A DNA stretch of 64,000 nucleotides from JANQOH01 sp965201155. Lineage in GTDB: Bacteria > Pseudomonadota > Alphaproteobacteria > UBA7887. A program made the position numbers and the translations under genes. The stretch spans positions 1,240,001 to 1,304,000 of the forward strand of contig OZ241752.1 in NCBI GenBank assembly GCA_965201155.1, written 5' to 3'. Each line of letters begins with the position of its first letter. The first letter of the stretch is position 1. Positions 27,508 to 36,498 of this stretch are shown in pieces. A model generated the notes under the pieces. That model searched no databases, was not told the DNA's origin, and worked only from the letters and a program-made list of their open reading frames with translations.

Positions 27508-29199
27508 TCATGCCTGCGCGCGGGCGAGTCCGGCGGCGCGAATATCTGCCAGCGTGGCGCGGGTGGTGATGATATCCAGATCGAGGCGAATCTCGATAAC
27601 CGCCGGCTTGCCGGATGCGCGCGCGCGCGCCAGCGCCGGCACGAACTCGTCGGTCGCCGCCACCGTTTCGCCGTGTGCGCCGCAGGCGCGGGCCAGCGCC
27701 GCAAAGTCCGGATTGCTCAGCGCCGTGGCGATCGGACGGTCTGGATAGTCCCGCTCCTGATGCATGCGGATGGTGCCGAACGCGCCGTTATTCACCACGA
27801 TGATGATGACCGCCGCGCCGTGATGCACGGCGGTGGCGAGTTCCTGGCCTGTCATCATATAGCCGCCGTCGCCGACGAACGTCACCACGCAGTGGTCGGG
27901 ATGCGCCAGCTTGGCGGCCACGCCGGCGGGAATTCCGTAGCCCATGGCGCCCGCCGTGGGGCCGAGTTCCGAGGGCCAGCCGCGAAACCGCCAGAAACGC
28001 TGCGGCCAGCCGGAAAAATTGCCGGCGTCCACCGTGACGATGGTGTCGTCCGGCAGCGCCTCCTGCGCCGCGGCGACAATGGCCGCCATGTCGACCGGAC
28101 CGTCGAAGCGCCGCGGGCGAAGCGCCGCTTCATGATCGGCGCGCGCGGACGCCAGCCAGTCCGCGCGGTGAGTGCTTTCCACCGGCGCCAGCGCCCGCGC
28201 CTCCCGTGCGAACGCGGCCGACCCCGCGTGAATCGACAGCGCCGGTTGAAACACCCGCCCCAGTTCTTCCGCTTCGGGGTAGACATGAATGAAGTCCTGG
28301 CGCGGCACCGGCGTCTCCAATGCGCTGTAACCGCGCGTCGTGATTTCGCCGAGACGCGCGCCGACAACCAGCAGCAAATCCGCCTCGGCGAGGCGCGCTA
28401 CCAATTTCGCATCGGCGGATGTGGAAAGATCGCCCACATAATTCGGATGGGTATTGTCGAACAGGTCCTGCCGCCGGAACGACACGCATACCGGCAGGGC
28501 GTTGGCTTCTGCAAAGGCGCGCATGTCGGCGCAGGCGGCGGCGTCCCAGCCGGAGCCGCCGATCACAGCCAGCGGGCGCTGCGCGCGCGCCAGCGCAGCG
28601 CGCAGTTCGGTCATCGCCTGCGGCGCCGGGTGGGGGCGCACCGCTTCATAGCGCCGCCCGTCCGCCACGGACGCCGTTTCGCGCAGCATGTCCTCGGGGA
28701 GCGCGACGACGACCGGCCCCTGGCGACCCGAGGCGGCGGTGCGAAAGGCGTGATGAATGCGTTCCGGAATCCGGTGCGCCGCGTCAATCTGCGTGGCGAG
28801 CTTGGTGATTGGCGGCTGAAACATCTGCCGAAAGTCGATTTCCTGAAATCCCTCGCGGTCGGCAGCGCCGCGATCGACCTGGCCGACAAACAGCACCATC
28901 GGCGTCGAGTCCTGGCGCGCCGTATGTACGCCGATCGAGGCGTTGCACGCGCCGGGGCCGCGCGTCACGAAGCACACGCCGGGCTTTCCCGTGGCCTTAC
29001 CCCAGGCTTCGGCCATGAACGCTGCGCCGCCTTCCTGCCGGCAGGTGATCACCCGAATCCGGTTGCGCGCGCCATAGAGCGCGTCCAGCGCCGCGAGATA
29101 GCTCTCGCCGGGCACGCAAAAGACGGTATCCACACCGTGCAGGCGCAGGGCATCGACCAGAATCTCGCCGCCCGTGCGCGGTGTTGCAATCTCGCTCAT
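27508..29199 (-). CDS. thiamine-diphosphate-dependent enzyme, acetolactate-synthase-like
   Basis: A 563-aa ThDP enzyme with the three usual domains. The catalytic Glu is in VFCVPGESYLAAL (about residue 33), and the central FAD/nucleotide-like domain spans about 190-330. The ThDP-binding motif starts at GDGGYMMTGQELATAV (about 430) and continues VVNNGAFGTI. No regulatory small subunit is nearby and the neighbours are catabolic, so it is more likely a decarboxylase or lyase than biosynthetic acetolactate synthase. AGGAG lies 7 bases before ATG 29199. It heads the TPP-SDR-MR/MLE operon. Confidence 0.85.
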   Translation of the reverse strand: MSEIATPRTGGEILVDALRLHGVDTVFCVPGESYLAALDALYGARNRIRVITCRQEGGAAFMAEAWGKATGKPGVCFVTRGPGACNASIGVHTARQDSTPMVLFVGQVDRGAADREGFQEIDFRQMFQPPITKLATQIDAAHRIPERIHHAFRTAASGRQGPVVVALPEDMLRETASVADGRRYEAVRPHPAPQAMTELRAALARAQRPLAVIGGSGWDAAACADMRAFAEANALPVCVSFRRQDLFDNTHPNYVGDLSTSADAKLVARLAEADLLLVVGARLGEITTRGYSALETPVPRQDFIHVYPEAEELGRVFQPALSIHAGSAAFAREARALAPVESTHRADWLASARADHEAALRPRRFDGPVDMAAIVAAAQEALPDDTIVTVDAGNFSGWPQRFWRFRGWPSELGPTAGAMGYGIPAGVAAKLAHPDHCVVTFVGDGGYMMTGQELATAVHHGAAVIIIVVNNGAFGTIRMHQERDYPDRPIATALSNPDFAALARACGAHGETVAATDEFVPALARARASGKPAVIEIRLDLDIITTRATLADIRAAGLARAQA

Positions 29200-29254
29200 C
29201 AGCGTCTCCTGTACGCGGCCGCGCCGCACGCAATGCCGCATCGTGAAAGCTTGT

Positions 29255-29830
29255 TCACCAGATATGGTGCATCAGGATCGACGGCAGCAGGCTGGCGAAC
29301 ACGCCCACCACAAGCACCATTGCCAGCGACGGCAGGACTGGCGCTCCCGTCACTATGCGCACCACACGAAATTCCAGCAGCAGTACCAGCACATACAGCG
29401 CCAGCAGGAGCAGGTTGAAAAACCGCGGCGCGAGCAAAATTACCAGTTCGGCTGCGCAAACGAGGCCGAATGTGATGACCGCCAGCCAGTTCAGCGCTAT
29501 GACCAGCGCCGCGAAGCTCCGGCTTTGCCCGAGCGCCCATGTCGCTCCCGCCAATACCGCCGCCGTCAGCGGCCAAGACAATGCGAACACGATCAGATCG
29601 ACGGTCGGGGACGGCGGCTGCGCGTCCGTTTTCACCGCCGCCAGAATCTCCCGCGACGCCCAGCGATCGACGAGAAACAGCGGCAGCGACACGGGCGCCG
29701 CCAGAAATGACCGCCAGAATCCTTCAACGGTCAAATCGAGATATTTCATGCCCGACGCATCGCGGGCCGCCAGCCGCGCGGCGCCCTGCAGCGAAGCGCC
29801 GATATGACCGACGAGGTTGAACTGGCCCAT
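29255..29830 (-). CDS. hypothetical membrane protein
   Basis: A 191-aa protein with a soluble N-terminus (about 35 residues) and four to five hydrophobic segments (for example VDLIVFALSWPLTAAVL, FNLLLLALYVLVLLL, SLAMVLVVGVFASLL). I do not recognise the family. ATG 29830 shares one base with the dapE stop (TAATG), so it is translationally coupled to dapE. This order is seen with dapE in some Alphaproteobacteria, but no role is proven. Confidence 0.7.
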   Translation of the reverse strand: MGQFNLVGHIGASLQGAARLAARDASGMKYLDLTVEGFWRSFLAAPVSLPLFLVDRWASREILAAVKTDAQPPSPTVDLIVFALSWPLTAAVLAGATWALGQSRSFAALVIALNWLAVITFGLVCAAELVILLAPRFFNLLLLALYVLVLLLEFRVVRIVTGAPVLPSLAMVLVVGVFASLLPSILMHHIW

Positions 29831-30999
29831 TACCCGGAAGCGGCAGCGAAATAATGTTGCAGCACTGCGCGGTAGATTGCGGTCAACCGGTGCAGATCGG
29901 CCACCGCCACGCATTCGTCCACCTTGTGCATGGTCCGCCCCACCAGGCCGAACTCCACCACAGGACATACATCCTTGATAAACCGGGCATCCGAGGTGCC
30001 GCCGCTGGTGCTCAGCACCGGTGGTTTGCCGGTGACCTCCGCCACCGCTGCGCTGACCGCCTGGCTCAGCGGCCCCGGAGGCGTGAGAAACGCTTCGCCG
30101 CTGAGGTGGTGCTCCAGCGTGTAGCGCGCGCCTTCGCCGCCGGCGCGGTCGAACAGGGTCCGCAGATTGTCCAGCAGGCCGGCGCCGGTATGGCGGTCGT
30201 TGAAGCGGACATTGAACGCCGCGCGCGCCCGCGCCGGAATGACGTTCTTCGCCGGATTGCCGATATCGATGCTTGTGATTTCCAGATTGGTGGGCTGGAA
30301 ATGGGGGGTCCCGTCGTCGAATGATGTGTCGAGCGCCGCAGCCATCATGCGCACCAGCCGCGCTGCGGGATTGTCGGCGAGATGCGGATAGGCGACATGC
30401 CCTTGCACACCTTCCACCGTCAGTGTGCAGGAGAGGCTGCCGCGGCGTCCGATTTTCACCATGTCTCCCAGCATTTCCGGGTTTGTCGGTTCACCGACCA
30501 GACAGGCATCGATCCGCTCGCGCTGTTGCGCCATCCAGTCCAGCACCTTGCGGGTACCGTTGATGGCCGGGCCTTCCTCATCGCCGGTGATCAGCAGGCT
30601 GATGGCGCCGGCAAATCCCGTGTTGTCGGCAAGGAATCCTTCCGCCGCGGCAGTAAACGCGGCAACCGCGCCTTTCATGTCGGATGCGCCGCGCCCATAC
30701 AGCACCCCGTCCGCGACCTCTGCGCCGAACGGACCGTGGGACCAGTCCCCGGCCTCGCCCGGCGGCACCACATCGGTATGGCCGGCGAAGCAGAAATTCG
30801 GCGTACCGCTGCCGCACCGCGCGTAGAGGTTGTCGACCGGCGCGCTGTCCGGCTCGTCAAAACGCAGGTGGTGGCAGTCGAAACCCAGCCGTGTCAGCGC
30901 GGCGCCCAGGACATCGAGCGCGCCGGCGTCGGCCGGCGTTACGCTGGGGCAGCGGATCAGGTCCTGCGTCAGCGCCACGACATCGAGGCGGCCGCTCAT
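29830..30999 (-). CDS. dapE: succinyl-diaminopimelate desuccinylase
   Basis: Releases succinate from N-succinyl-LL-diaminopimelate in lysine and peptidoglycan synthesis. The 389-aa M20 metallopeptidase-fold enzyme has metal-site His in FAGHTDVVPPG, the bridging Asp region GRGASDMKGA, and catalytic Glu in TGDEEGPAINGT. It also has the DapE-specific SxGGTSDARFIK. Together with dapF (48854) it covers two late steps of the pathway. Its start overlaps the VOC-protein stop by 4 bases. Confidence 0.95.
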   Translation of the reverse strand: MSGRLDVVALTQDLIRCPSVTPADAGALDVLGAALTRLGFDCHHLRFDEPDSAPVDNLYARCGSGTPNFCFAGHTDVVPPGEAGDWSHGPFGAEVADGVLYGRGASDMKGAVAAFTAAAEGFLADNTGFAGAISLLITGDEEGPAINGTRKVLDWMAQQRERIDACLVGEPTNPEMLGDMVKIGRRGSLSCTLTVEGVQGHVAYPHLADNPAARLVRMMAAALDTSFDDGTPHFQPTNLEITSIDIGNPAKNVIPARARAAFNVRFNDRHTGAGLLDNLRTLFDRAGGEGARYTLEHHLSGEAFLTPPGPLSQAVSAAVAEVTGKPPVLSTSGGTSDARFIKDVCPVVEFGLVGRTMHKVDECVAVADLHRLTAIYRAVLQHYFAAASG

Positions 31000-31454
31000 G
31001 CCCGAGGGCGCTGGATGAACTCCACCGTCACCCCGTCCGGGTCTCGTGTATAGACCACTCGGCCGCCCTTGTTGGGACCGGTCAGCATATCCTGCGGCGG
31101 GTTCAGGGGGGCGACCTGCCAGGCCGCCGCAGCCGCCAGAACCCCGTCGAGATCGTCGACGTCAAACGCGATGTGGGCAAAGCCGGAATCGCATGGGCGC
31201 GATTTCACCTGCCCCCGGTCCGCCGGCCCCTTGTATTGAATCAGCTCCAGGCGATGCCCGCCGGGGGCCTGAACATATGCGACTTCGATATCCGCTCCCG
31301 GCACGCCGACAACCTTTTCGATCACCGCCGGGTCGCGCGGTCCGCGATGCAGCAGCGCGAAGCCCAGCGCCTCGGTAAAAAACCCTACCGACCGGTCGAG
31401 ATCGGATACGGTAAAGCTGGTGTGGTTGGTCCCGACAACGCGGAAATCGCCCAT
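30996..31454 (-). CDS. VOC-family (glyoxalase-like) protein
   Basis: A 152-aa single-subunit VOC (vicinal oxygen chelate) protein. It has a TNHTSFTVSDLDRSVGFFTE opening with metal-ligand His8, a mid-protein Glu in HRLELIQYKG, a second His in FAHIAFDVDDLDG, and a terminal Glu in GVTVEFIQRP. These four residues fit a metal-binding glyoxalase or dioxygenase fold; the substrate is unknown. ATG 31454 has AGGAG at good spacing, and the ATGA overlap couples it to dapE. Confidence 0.82.
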   Translation of the reverse strand: MGDFRVVGTNHTSFTVSDLDRSVGFFTEALGFALLHRGPRDPAVIEKVVGVPGADIEVAYVQAPGGHRLELIQYKGPADRGQVKSRPCDSGFAHIAFDVDDLDGVLAAAAAWQVAPLNPPQDMLTGPNKGGRVVYTRDPDGVTVEFIQRPRA

Positions 31455-31512
31455 GATGCTTCTCCTGCAATGTGGCGGCCGCGCCCTTCGGCGGCCCTTT
31501 CCCAAGCCTTAT

Positions 31513-31528
31513 AGCGCTTGCAAGCGCT
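31513..31528. repeat. 16-bp perfect palindrome between the VOC and bactofilin genes
   Basis: AGCGCTTGCAAGCGCT is perfectly self-complementary. It sits about 60 bases upstream of the VOC start and about 185 bases upstream of the bactofilin start. It could be an operator for either divergent gene. Nothing else is visible in this 259-base gap. Confidence 0.35.
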
Positions 31529-31713
31529 GATTTCACGCGCTCTGCCGCGCAGCGCCGCGCCTGAAGGCGGGCATTGCGTTTCCCGATGACTTGCAGCAAA
31601 TTGACCGGCGCGCCCGCACGGGCAAGACGTGGCGGGCGCAGCTTGTCCGCACGCACGGCGATGAGCAACCATGCGTGCCGTCAGCCAGCGCCCACCAGCC
31701 AGGAGATTGCGCC

Positions 31714-32373
31714 GTGCCAACATTTTCCAAACCCGGCAACTTCACAGATCGGGAGAACAACGCGCCTACCGACGTCCCGCCGGCCGCGACCCGCGAGGAC
31801 AGATGGAAGAGCGACATTGCCGACAAGAGCACCGTATCGGCAGCCCGCGCGCCGGCACCGCCGGCAAACCCCGTCCCCGAGGAGTCGGTGATCAACAAGG
31901 GCCTGAAGATTACCGGTAATCTGGAAAGCGACGGCGCTATCGTCGTCTCCGGCGTGGTCCTCGGCGACATCAACAGCCGCACCCTGACAGTCAGCCAGGG
32001 CGCAGATGTCAAGGGCACGCTTACCGCGGAAACCGTCAGGATTCTCGGCCGTGTGGAAGGAGAAATCCGTACGAGCCTGTTTCACGTGGCGTCGACGGGT
32101 GAGATGTCCGGCGATGTCCGATATGAGCGCATGGCGATCGAGGAAGGTGCGACCATCGACGGGCGCCTGAGCAAGGGAAAGAGGGACGAGGCCGAAACGG
32201 CAAAGCCGGAAACTGCGAAACCCGACGCCGCAAATCCCGCTCCCGAAAAAGCCGAATCGGCCAAACCCGCGGCGGACAAGCCGGCGACTGACAAGGGTGC
32301 TGCCAGCGCCAAGGCAAGCGGCCCGGCATCCCCCGGCATTGCACGGACCTTCGGCGGACGCGCTTTTTCCTGA
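31714..32373 (+). CDS. bactofilin (polymer-forming cytoskeletal protein) 1
   Basis: A 219-aa bactofilin. It has a disordered N-terminus (about 60 residues) and a central right-handed beta-helix of hydrophobic 6-residue rungs (about 60-150: ITGNLESDGAIVVSGVVLGD and following). The C-terminal tail is Lys/Ala/Pro-rich (about 160-210). Bactofilins self-assemble into membrane-associated filaments that help shape cells or localise enzymes. The start is taken as GTG 31714 with AGGAGA 8 bases upstream. A second bactofilin follows after 48 bases. Confidence 0.88.
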   Translation: MPTFSKPGNFTDRENNAPTDVPPAATREDRWKSDIADKSTVSAARAPAPPANPVPEESVINKGLKITGNLESDGAIVVSGVVLGDINSRTLTVSQGADVKGTLTAETVRILGRVEGEIRTSLFHVASTGEMSGDVRYERMAIEEGATIDGRLSKGKRDEAETAKPETAKPDAANPAPEKAESAKPAADKPATDKGAASAKASGPASPGIARTFGGRAFS

Positions 32374-32421
32374 GGCGGGGCGAACTTACCCGCGACACGC
32401 GGTCAGCATCTGGCTTGCGCA

Positions 32422-33021
32422 ATGCGAATCCCGTGGCCCTGGAAGAAAAAATCTTCGGGAAAAGCCTATCTGCCGCCACCCGCGGGCGAGGAATCGGTGA
32501 TCGGCCCCGAGGGCAAGGTGACGGGAAGGCTCGACGGGCTTGTGGACCTCCGAATCTGCGGCAAGGTGCGCGGCGAAATCTTTGCCCGCACCGTCGTCGT
32601 CGAGCCGACCGGGCATGCGCATACCACATTGAAAGCCTATCAGGTCAATATCCGGGGCTGGTTGGCCGGACAAATCGAGGCGCCCCGGGTGGTCATCGAA
32701 AAATCCGCTACCGTGCGCGCCGTGGTCCGCGCCTATAGCGTCGAAGTACAGGGAAGGGTTACCGGGCGGGTCGAAGGATTCGAAGTTCGTGTGAGCAAGA
32801 CCGCCAGAATTAACGGCGATGTCGTGCATTGCAAGCTCGAAGTGGAGGAAGGCGCCGTCATTCGCGGTCTGCGCCCCCCGCGTCCGGCCGCGGACCCGAG
32901 ATGGAACATCGACCCGGTAACATGGCGATTGCGGAAGAGCCCGCTTATGAAACTGCATGAACCATTGAAAGTTCCGAAAAAAAAGGAAGAGAACACTGCT
33001 GGACGCATCATTCCGATTTGA
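32422..33021 (+). CDS. bactofilin (polymer-forming cytoskeletal protein) 2
   Basis: A 199-aa bactofilin-like protein with a short basic N-terminus (MRIPWPWKKKSSGK) that could contact membrane. A beta-helix core runs from about 25 to 150 (VIGPEGKVTGRLDG, GKVRGEIFARTVVV, and repeats through INGDVVHCKLEVEE). The tail is basic and Lys-rich. It differs clearly from its neighbour in sequence and termini, so the pair may co-polymerise or form separate filaments. Both are transcribed ahead of the amidase gene. Confidence 0.85.
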   Translation: MRIPWPWKKKSSGKAYLPPPAGEESVIGPEGKVTGRLDGLVDLRICGKVRGEIFARTVVVEPTGHAHTTLKAYQVNIRGWLAGQIEAPRVVIEKSATVRAVVRAYSVEVQGRVTGRVEGFEVRVSKTARINGDVVHCKLEVEEGAVIRGLRPPRPAADPRWNIDPVTWRLRKSPLMKLHEPLKVPKKKEENTAGRIIPI

Positions 33022-33050
33022 ATTCATCCAGTCCCGGGAAAGCTGAGGGT

Positions 33051-34457
33051 ATGGACCAGACCGATTTATGCTACATGCCGGCAACCGACATGGCCCGGTC
33101 GATACGCGACAGGACAATATCGCCGGTTGAAGTCGTCGACGCTGTACTGGGGCGGGTGGAGACGCTGGAACCCCGGATCAACGCTTTCGCCACCCTCACC
33201 GGCGATTCAGCGCGCGCGGCCGCACAGGCCGCGGAAGACGCCCTCATGCGCGGCGACGCCATCGGGCCGCTCCACGGTGTCCCGGTTACCATCAAGGACC
33301 TGAGCGACGTCGCCGGGGTGCCGACGGAGCGCGGCTCGCACAGCATGCGCGGCACGGTCGCCGCGGTGGACGCCCCGCTGACCGAACGCCTGCGCGCGGC
33401 CGGCGCTGTCATTCTGGGCAAGACCACCACCTCGGAATTCGGCTGGAAAGGCGTGAGCCAGAGCCCGCTCACCGGCATCACCCACAATCCGTGGCGCCAT
33501 GGCTACAATGCCGGCGCATCCTCCGCCGGCGCCGGTGCGGCTGCAGCCGCCGGTTTCGGACCCTTGCACCAGGGCTCGGACGGCGCCGGTTCCATCCGCA
33601 TGCCCTCGCATTTTTGCGGCATTTTCGGCTTCAAGCCAACCTATGGGCGGGTGCCGCACTGGCCCGTCGCCAACAGCGACCAGGTAAGCCATGCCGGCCC
33701 CATGACGAGAACCGTCGCCGACGCCGCGCTCATGCTCAAATGCATGGCGGGTCCCCATACGCGCGACTTTACCAGCCTGGAAGCGCCTCCGGCAGACTAT
33801 CCTGCGCTGCTCGACGCAGACCTCAGCGGCAGAAAAATCGCCTTCAGCCCCGATCTCGGCCATGCCCGTGTCGACCCGGAGGTGGCCGCCGCCGTCGTCG
33901 CCGCCGCCGCAGTGTTCGAGGAACTGGGCGCGCATGTCGAAACCGTGCCGACGCCATTCGCCGCCGACGGGCCGGAAGTCGTCAGACGGCTATGGGCGGC
34001 GCATATGCGGGTCTACATGCCGCAAGTCGAGCGCTTCGAGAATATGATGGACCCTGGCTTCATCGCCTGCATTCGCAGCGGCGACGGCTACAGCATGGAC
34101 GACTATGTGGCGTGGCGCGGGCGCAAGCTCGCCATCATCGACGCGACCCACCGCTTTTTCGAAAACTGGGACCTGCTGCTCACACCGTCCGTATCGGTGG
34201 CGGCGTTCCCGGCCGACCGGCTGATCCCCGAACACTGGCCGCAGCATGAGTGGGACTGGCTGAGCTGGGCGGAGTTTTCCTATCCGTTCAATTTCAGCCA
34301 CAACCCGGCGGCATCCACGCCCTGCGGCTTCACCCCTGACGGCTTGCCCGTCGGGCTGCAAATTGTCGGCCGCAAGTTCGACGAGACCAGCGTGCTGCAA
34401 GCCGCGGCGGCACTGGAGCGCGCCCGACCCTGGGCAGACCGCCGCCCGGCCCTGTGA
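33051..34457 (+). CDS. amidase-signature family hydrolase
   Basis: A 468-aa amidase. Catalytic Lys lies in VPVTIKDLSDVAG (about residue 84), the cis-Ser region is YNAGASSAGAGAAA (about 155-168), and the nucleophile Ser lies in GSDGAGSIRMPS (about 182). In the usual signature the middle reads GGSSGG; here GASSAG is a mild variant. The C-terminus GFTPDGLPVGLQIVGRKFDE is standard. The substrate is unknown. ATG 33051 is chosen, with GAGGGT close upstream. Confidence 0.88.
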   Translation: MDQTDLCYMPATDMARSIRDRTISPVEVVDAVLGRVETLEPRINAFATLTGDSARAAAQAAEDALMRGDAIGPLHGVPVTIKDLSDVAGVPTERGSHSMRGTVAAVDAPLTERLRAAGAVILGKTTTSEFGWKGVSQSPLTGITHNPWRHGYNAGASSAGAGAAAAAGFGPLHQGSDGAGSIRMPSHFCGIFGFKPTYGRVPHWPVANSDQVSHAGPMTRTVADAALMLKCMAGPHTRDFTSLEAPPADYPALLDADLSGRKIAFSPDLGHARVDPEVAAAVVAAAAVFEELGAHVETVPTPFAADGPEVVRRLWAAHMRVYMPQVERFENMMDPGFIACIRSGDGYSMDDYVAWRGRKLAIIDATHRFFENWDLLLTPSVSVAAFPADRLIPEHWPQHEWDWLSWAEFSYPFNFSHNPAASTPCGFTPDGLPVGLQIVGRKFDETSVLQAAAALERARPWADRRPAL

Positions 34458-34569
34458 CGCAGGGCTGCGTCTGACCGGCAAGACTGGACGACCTCCCGGA
34501 TATACGGCACTATTCCTCCCAGCGCCCCGCGCCACGCAAGCAGGGCAGCTCTTGGGAGGGAGAAAAAGA

Positions 34570-35616
34570 ATGATGAAAACTCTTGCGGTATTTGCCGCAG
34601 CACTGTTGGCTGTGGGCGCTTCTGGCGCCGCACTTGCCGGCAACAACCCCGTCGACGAAGACTGGTGGCCGAGCGAATTCGGCGCCGACGATGAAGCGGG
34701 CGGCACCAATTACATCACGGCCGAAAAACGCGTCGCCGCTGCTGGCCTCGTCAAGCAGGGCAAGGTCATTACCCTTGGCATGCCCTATTCCAACAATATG
34801 CCGCTGGTCCCCGGGCGCACCTTTGCGCTCAGCATTCCCGGCAATCCGACCCACGGTCCGCTGAGCTGGCCCGGTGAAAATTTCGGCCAGACCTTCATGG
34901 ATGAGCTGGTTACCGCCGAAATCGGCCAGGTCGGCACCCAGTTTGACGGCCTCGGCCATCCGATGATCCAGATCACCGGCGTCGATGGATGGGCGGACGA
35001 CCACTATTTCTACAATGGCGTGAAGCTCGCCGATATCACCAGTCCGCGCGGCCTGAAGAAGATGGGCACCGAGAAAGTCGGGTCCTTCTTCACCCGCGGC
35101 CTCCTGATCGATGTCGCCGCGCTCAAGGGCGTGGATGTGCTGCCGAAGGGCTATGCCATCACCCTTGATGACTACAATGCGGCGCTGGCGGCCCAGGGTG
35201 TCGACGATGCCGGCCAGGGCGATGTGGTCGTGTTCCGCACCGGCTGGAACAGCCTCTGGAAAGAAAACCACACCGGCGCCAAGACCCCGCAGCAGATCGC
35301 GGCCGACAATGCCGAGCACGGCTCCGGCGAACCCGGCGTCAGCCCGGAAGTCTGCGACTATCTCGCCGAGCGCAAGATTTCCATGGTCGGTTCCGACACG
35401 TGGGGCCTCGAGCCTTATGATTTCGCAAAGGGCGTGCCGGAATCCTTCGCCTATTGCCACATCAATCTGATCGTCCGCCGCGGCATCTACAATTTCGAGA
35501 ATCTCGATCTTGACGGACTGTCGGAAGCCGGCGTGCACGAGTTCCTGTTCTCCTGGGCGCCGATCAAGCTGGTGGGCGGCACCGGCGCACCGGGCAACCC
35601 CATCGCGGCCTACTGA
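34570..35616 (+). CDS. cyclase/kynurenine-formamidase-like protein with signal peptide
   Basis: A 348-aa cyclase-family (DUF/PF04199 type) protein with a Sec signal peptide (KTLAVFAAALLAVGASGAALA). The family metal motif HxGTHxDxxxH appears here as VGTQFDGLGHP (about residue 120), with Gln replacing the usual His. A GTQ subgroup exists but its substrates are poorly known. Later conserved parts include GDVVVFRTGWNSLW and SDTWGLEPYDF. GGGAGGG lies 9 bases before ATG 34570. The DUF3299 gene begins 8 bases after its stop. Confidence 0.8.
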   Translation: MMKTLAVFAAALLAVGASGAALAGNNPVDEDWWPSEFGADDEAGGTNYITAEKRVAAAGLVKQGKVITLGMPYSNNMPLVPGRTFALSIPGNPTHGPLSWPGENFGQTFMDELVTAEIGQVGTQFDGLGHPMIQITGVDGWADDHYFYNGVKLADITSPRGLKKMGTEKVGSFFTRGLLIDVAALKGVDVLPKGYAITLDDYNAALAAQGVDDAGQGDVVVFRTGWNSLWKENHTGAKTPQQIAADNAEHGSGEPGVSPEVCDYLAERKISMVGSDTWGLEPYDFAKGVPESFAYCHINLIVRRGIYNFENLDLDGLSEAGVHEFLFSWAPIKLVGGTGAPGNPIAAY

Positions 35617-35624
35617 CCGCACCC

Positions 35625-36095
35625 ATGATACGCAAGACAGGAGGCCGGGCCGCGCTCGGCCTCCTTCTCCTGCTGGCCCTGCCGGCCGCCGCGCAAACGC
35701 AGCCGGATACTCTCTACCCGCTGCCCGAAATCGACGGCGCCCTGCCCTGGGACCTGCTCGCCCAGGTCACAGTGTCCGCCGCCGACACGGCCGATCCGGG
35801 GCTGGCGGTATCCTATGACGATGAAATCCTCGCCCTTGACGGCGACACCATCAAGATGGTCGGCTTCCTGCTGCCTCTCGGCGGCGACGGGCGCCGCCAG
35901 CTACTCAGCAAGAACTCACCCAATTGCCCCTTCTGCCTGCCCACCGGACCGGAAGGATTCGTCGAATTGCTGTGTGATTACCCCATCGACTATTCGATGG
36001 ACGCGGTTGTCGTCGTAGGAACATTCGAAATCATCCGCGACGCCGGCCAAGGCTACTATTACCGCATGACCGATGTCGAACAACTGGATGAATAA
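35625..36095 (+). CDS. DUF3299 family exported protein
   Basis: A 156-aa protein with a signal peptide (LGLLLLLALPAAAQ) and the DUF3299 core: LPWDLLAQVTV, then ALDGDTIKMVGFLLPL and the paired-cysteine SPNCPFCLPTGPEGFVE, then VVVVGTFEI. DUF3299 proteins are periplasmic and often lie near ABC-type export genes, but their role is unknown. The two conserved Cys in CPFC might bind metal or form a disulfide. It is in tandem with the cyclase and the next small gene. Confidence 0.75.
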   Translation: MIRKTGGRAALGLLLLLALPAAAQTQPDTLYPLPEIDGALPWDLLAQVTVSAADTADPGLAVSYDDEILALDGDTIKMVGFLLPLGGDGRRQLLSKNSPNCPFCLPTGPEGFVELLCDYPIDYSMDAVVVVGTFEIIRDAGQGYYYRMTDVEQLDE

Positions 36096-36447
36096 TCTCC
36101 TCGCGGGATTTGCCGCCGCGCTCATGCTCGCAGCGGCACCGGCATTTTCGCAAGACACGCTGCCGCAGAAGTTCGAATGCCCCGAAGGCATGGGCTATGA
36201 CTTTTCCTACGCCAACCCGGATTTCGGAACCGCCGATACCGGTGGCTGGAATGCCGCGATCCGGCGCAATTCCGGCGCCAGCGCCGCCGGAACGCCCAAA
36301 CTCTCGCTGCGCCGAACGACCATGCGGTGCCAATATCAGCTGCCGCACGGCGCCTTCATCGTTCTCGACCGCCCGTTCCCGCAAGACGCAACTTGCATCA
36401 TCCGGCAGGACGACTATTTCGAACTCGCCTATTTCTTCTGCGAATGA
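36073..36447 (+). CDS. small exported protein of unknown function
   Basis: A 124-aa protein (or 119 aa from ATG 36088) with a signal peptide (LLAGFAAALMLAAAPAFSQ). The mature part has four Cys (in FECPEGMGY, TMRCQYQL, DATCIIRQ and the C-terminal FFCE), suggesting disulfides. I do not recognise the family. It overlaps the end of the DUF3299 gene by up to 23 bases, so the two are probably co-translated. It converges on the CDF transporter gene. Confidence 0.6.
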   Translation: MSNNWMNNLLAGFAAALMLAAAPAFSQDTLPQKFECPEGMGYDFSYANPDFGTADTGGWNAAIRRNSGASAAGTPKLSLRRTTMRCQYQLPHGAFIVLDRPFPQDATCIIRQDDYFELAYFFCE

Positions 36448-36498
36448 CCCTGGCTTGCGCTGGCTCCGGGCGCGCTTGGCCGAACAGGAAACAACGCC

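Noticed and set aside
27097..29418. 773-codon plus-strand open frame
   Set aside because: It is antisense to the TPP enzyme, part of the SDR gene and the spacer; the minus strand has the conserved motifs. High-GC shadow.
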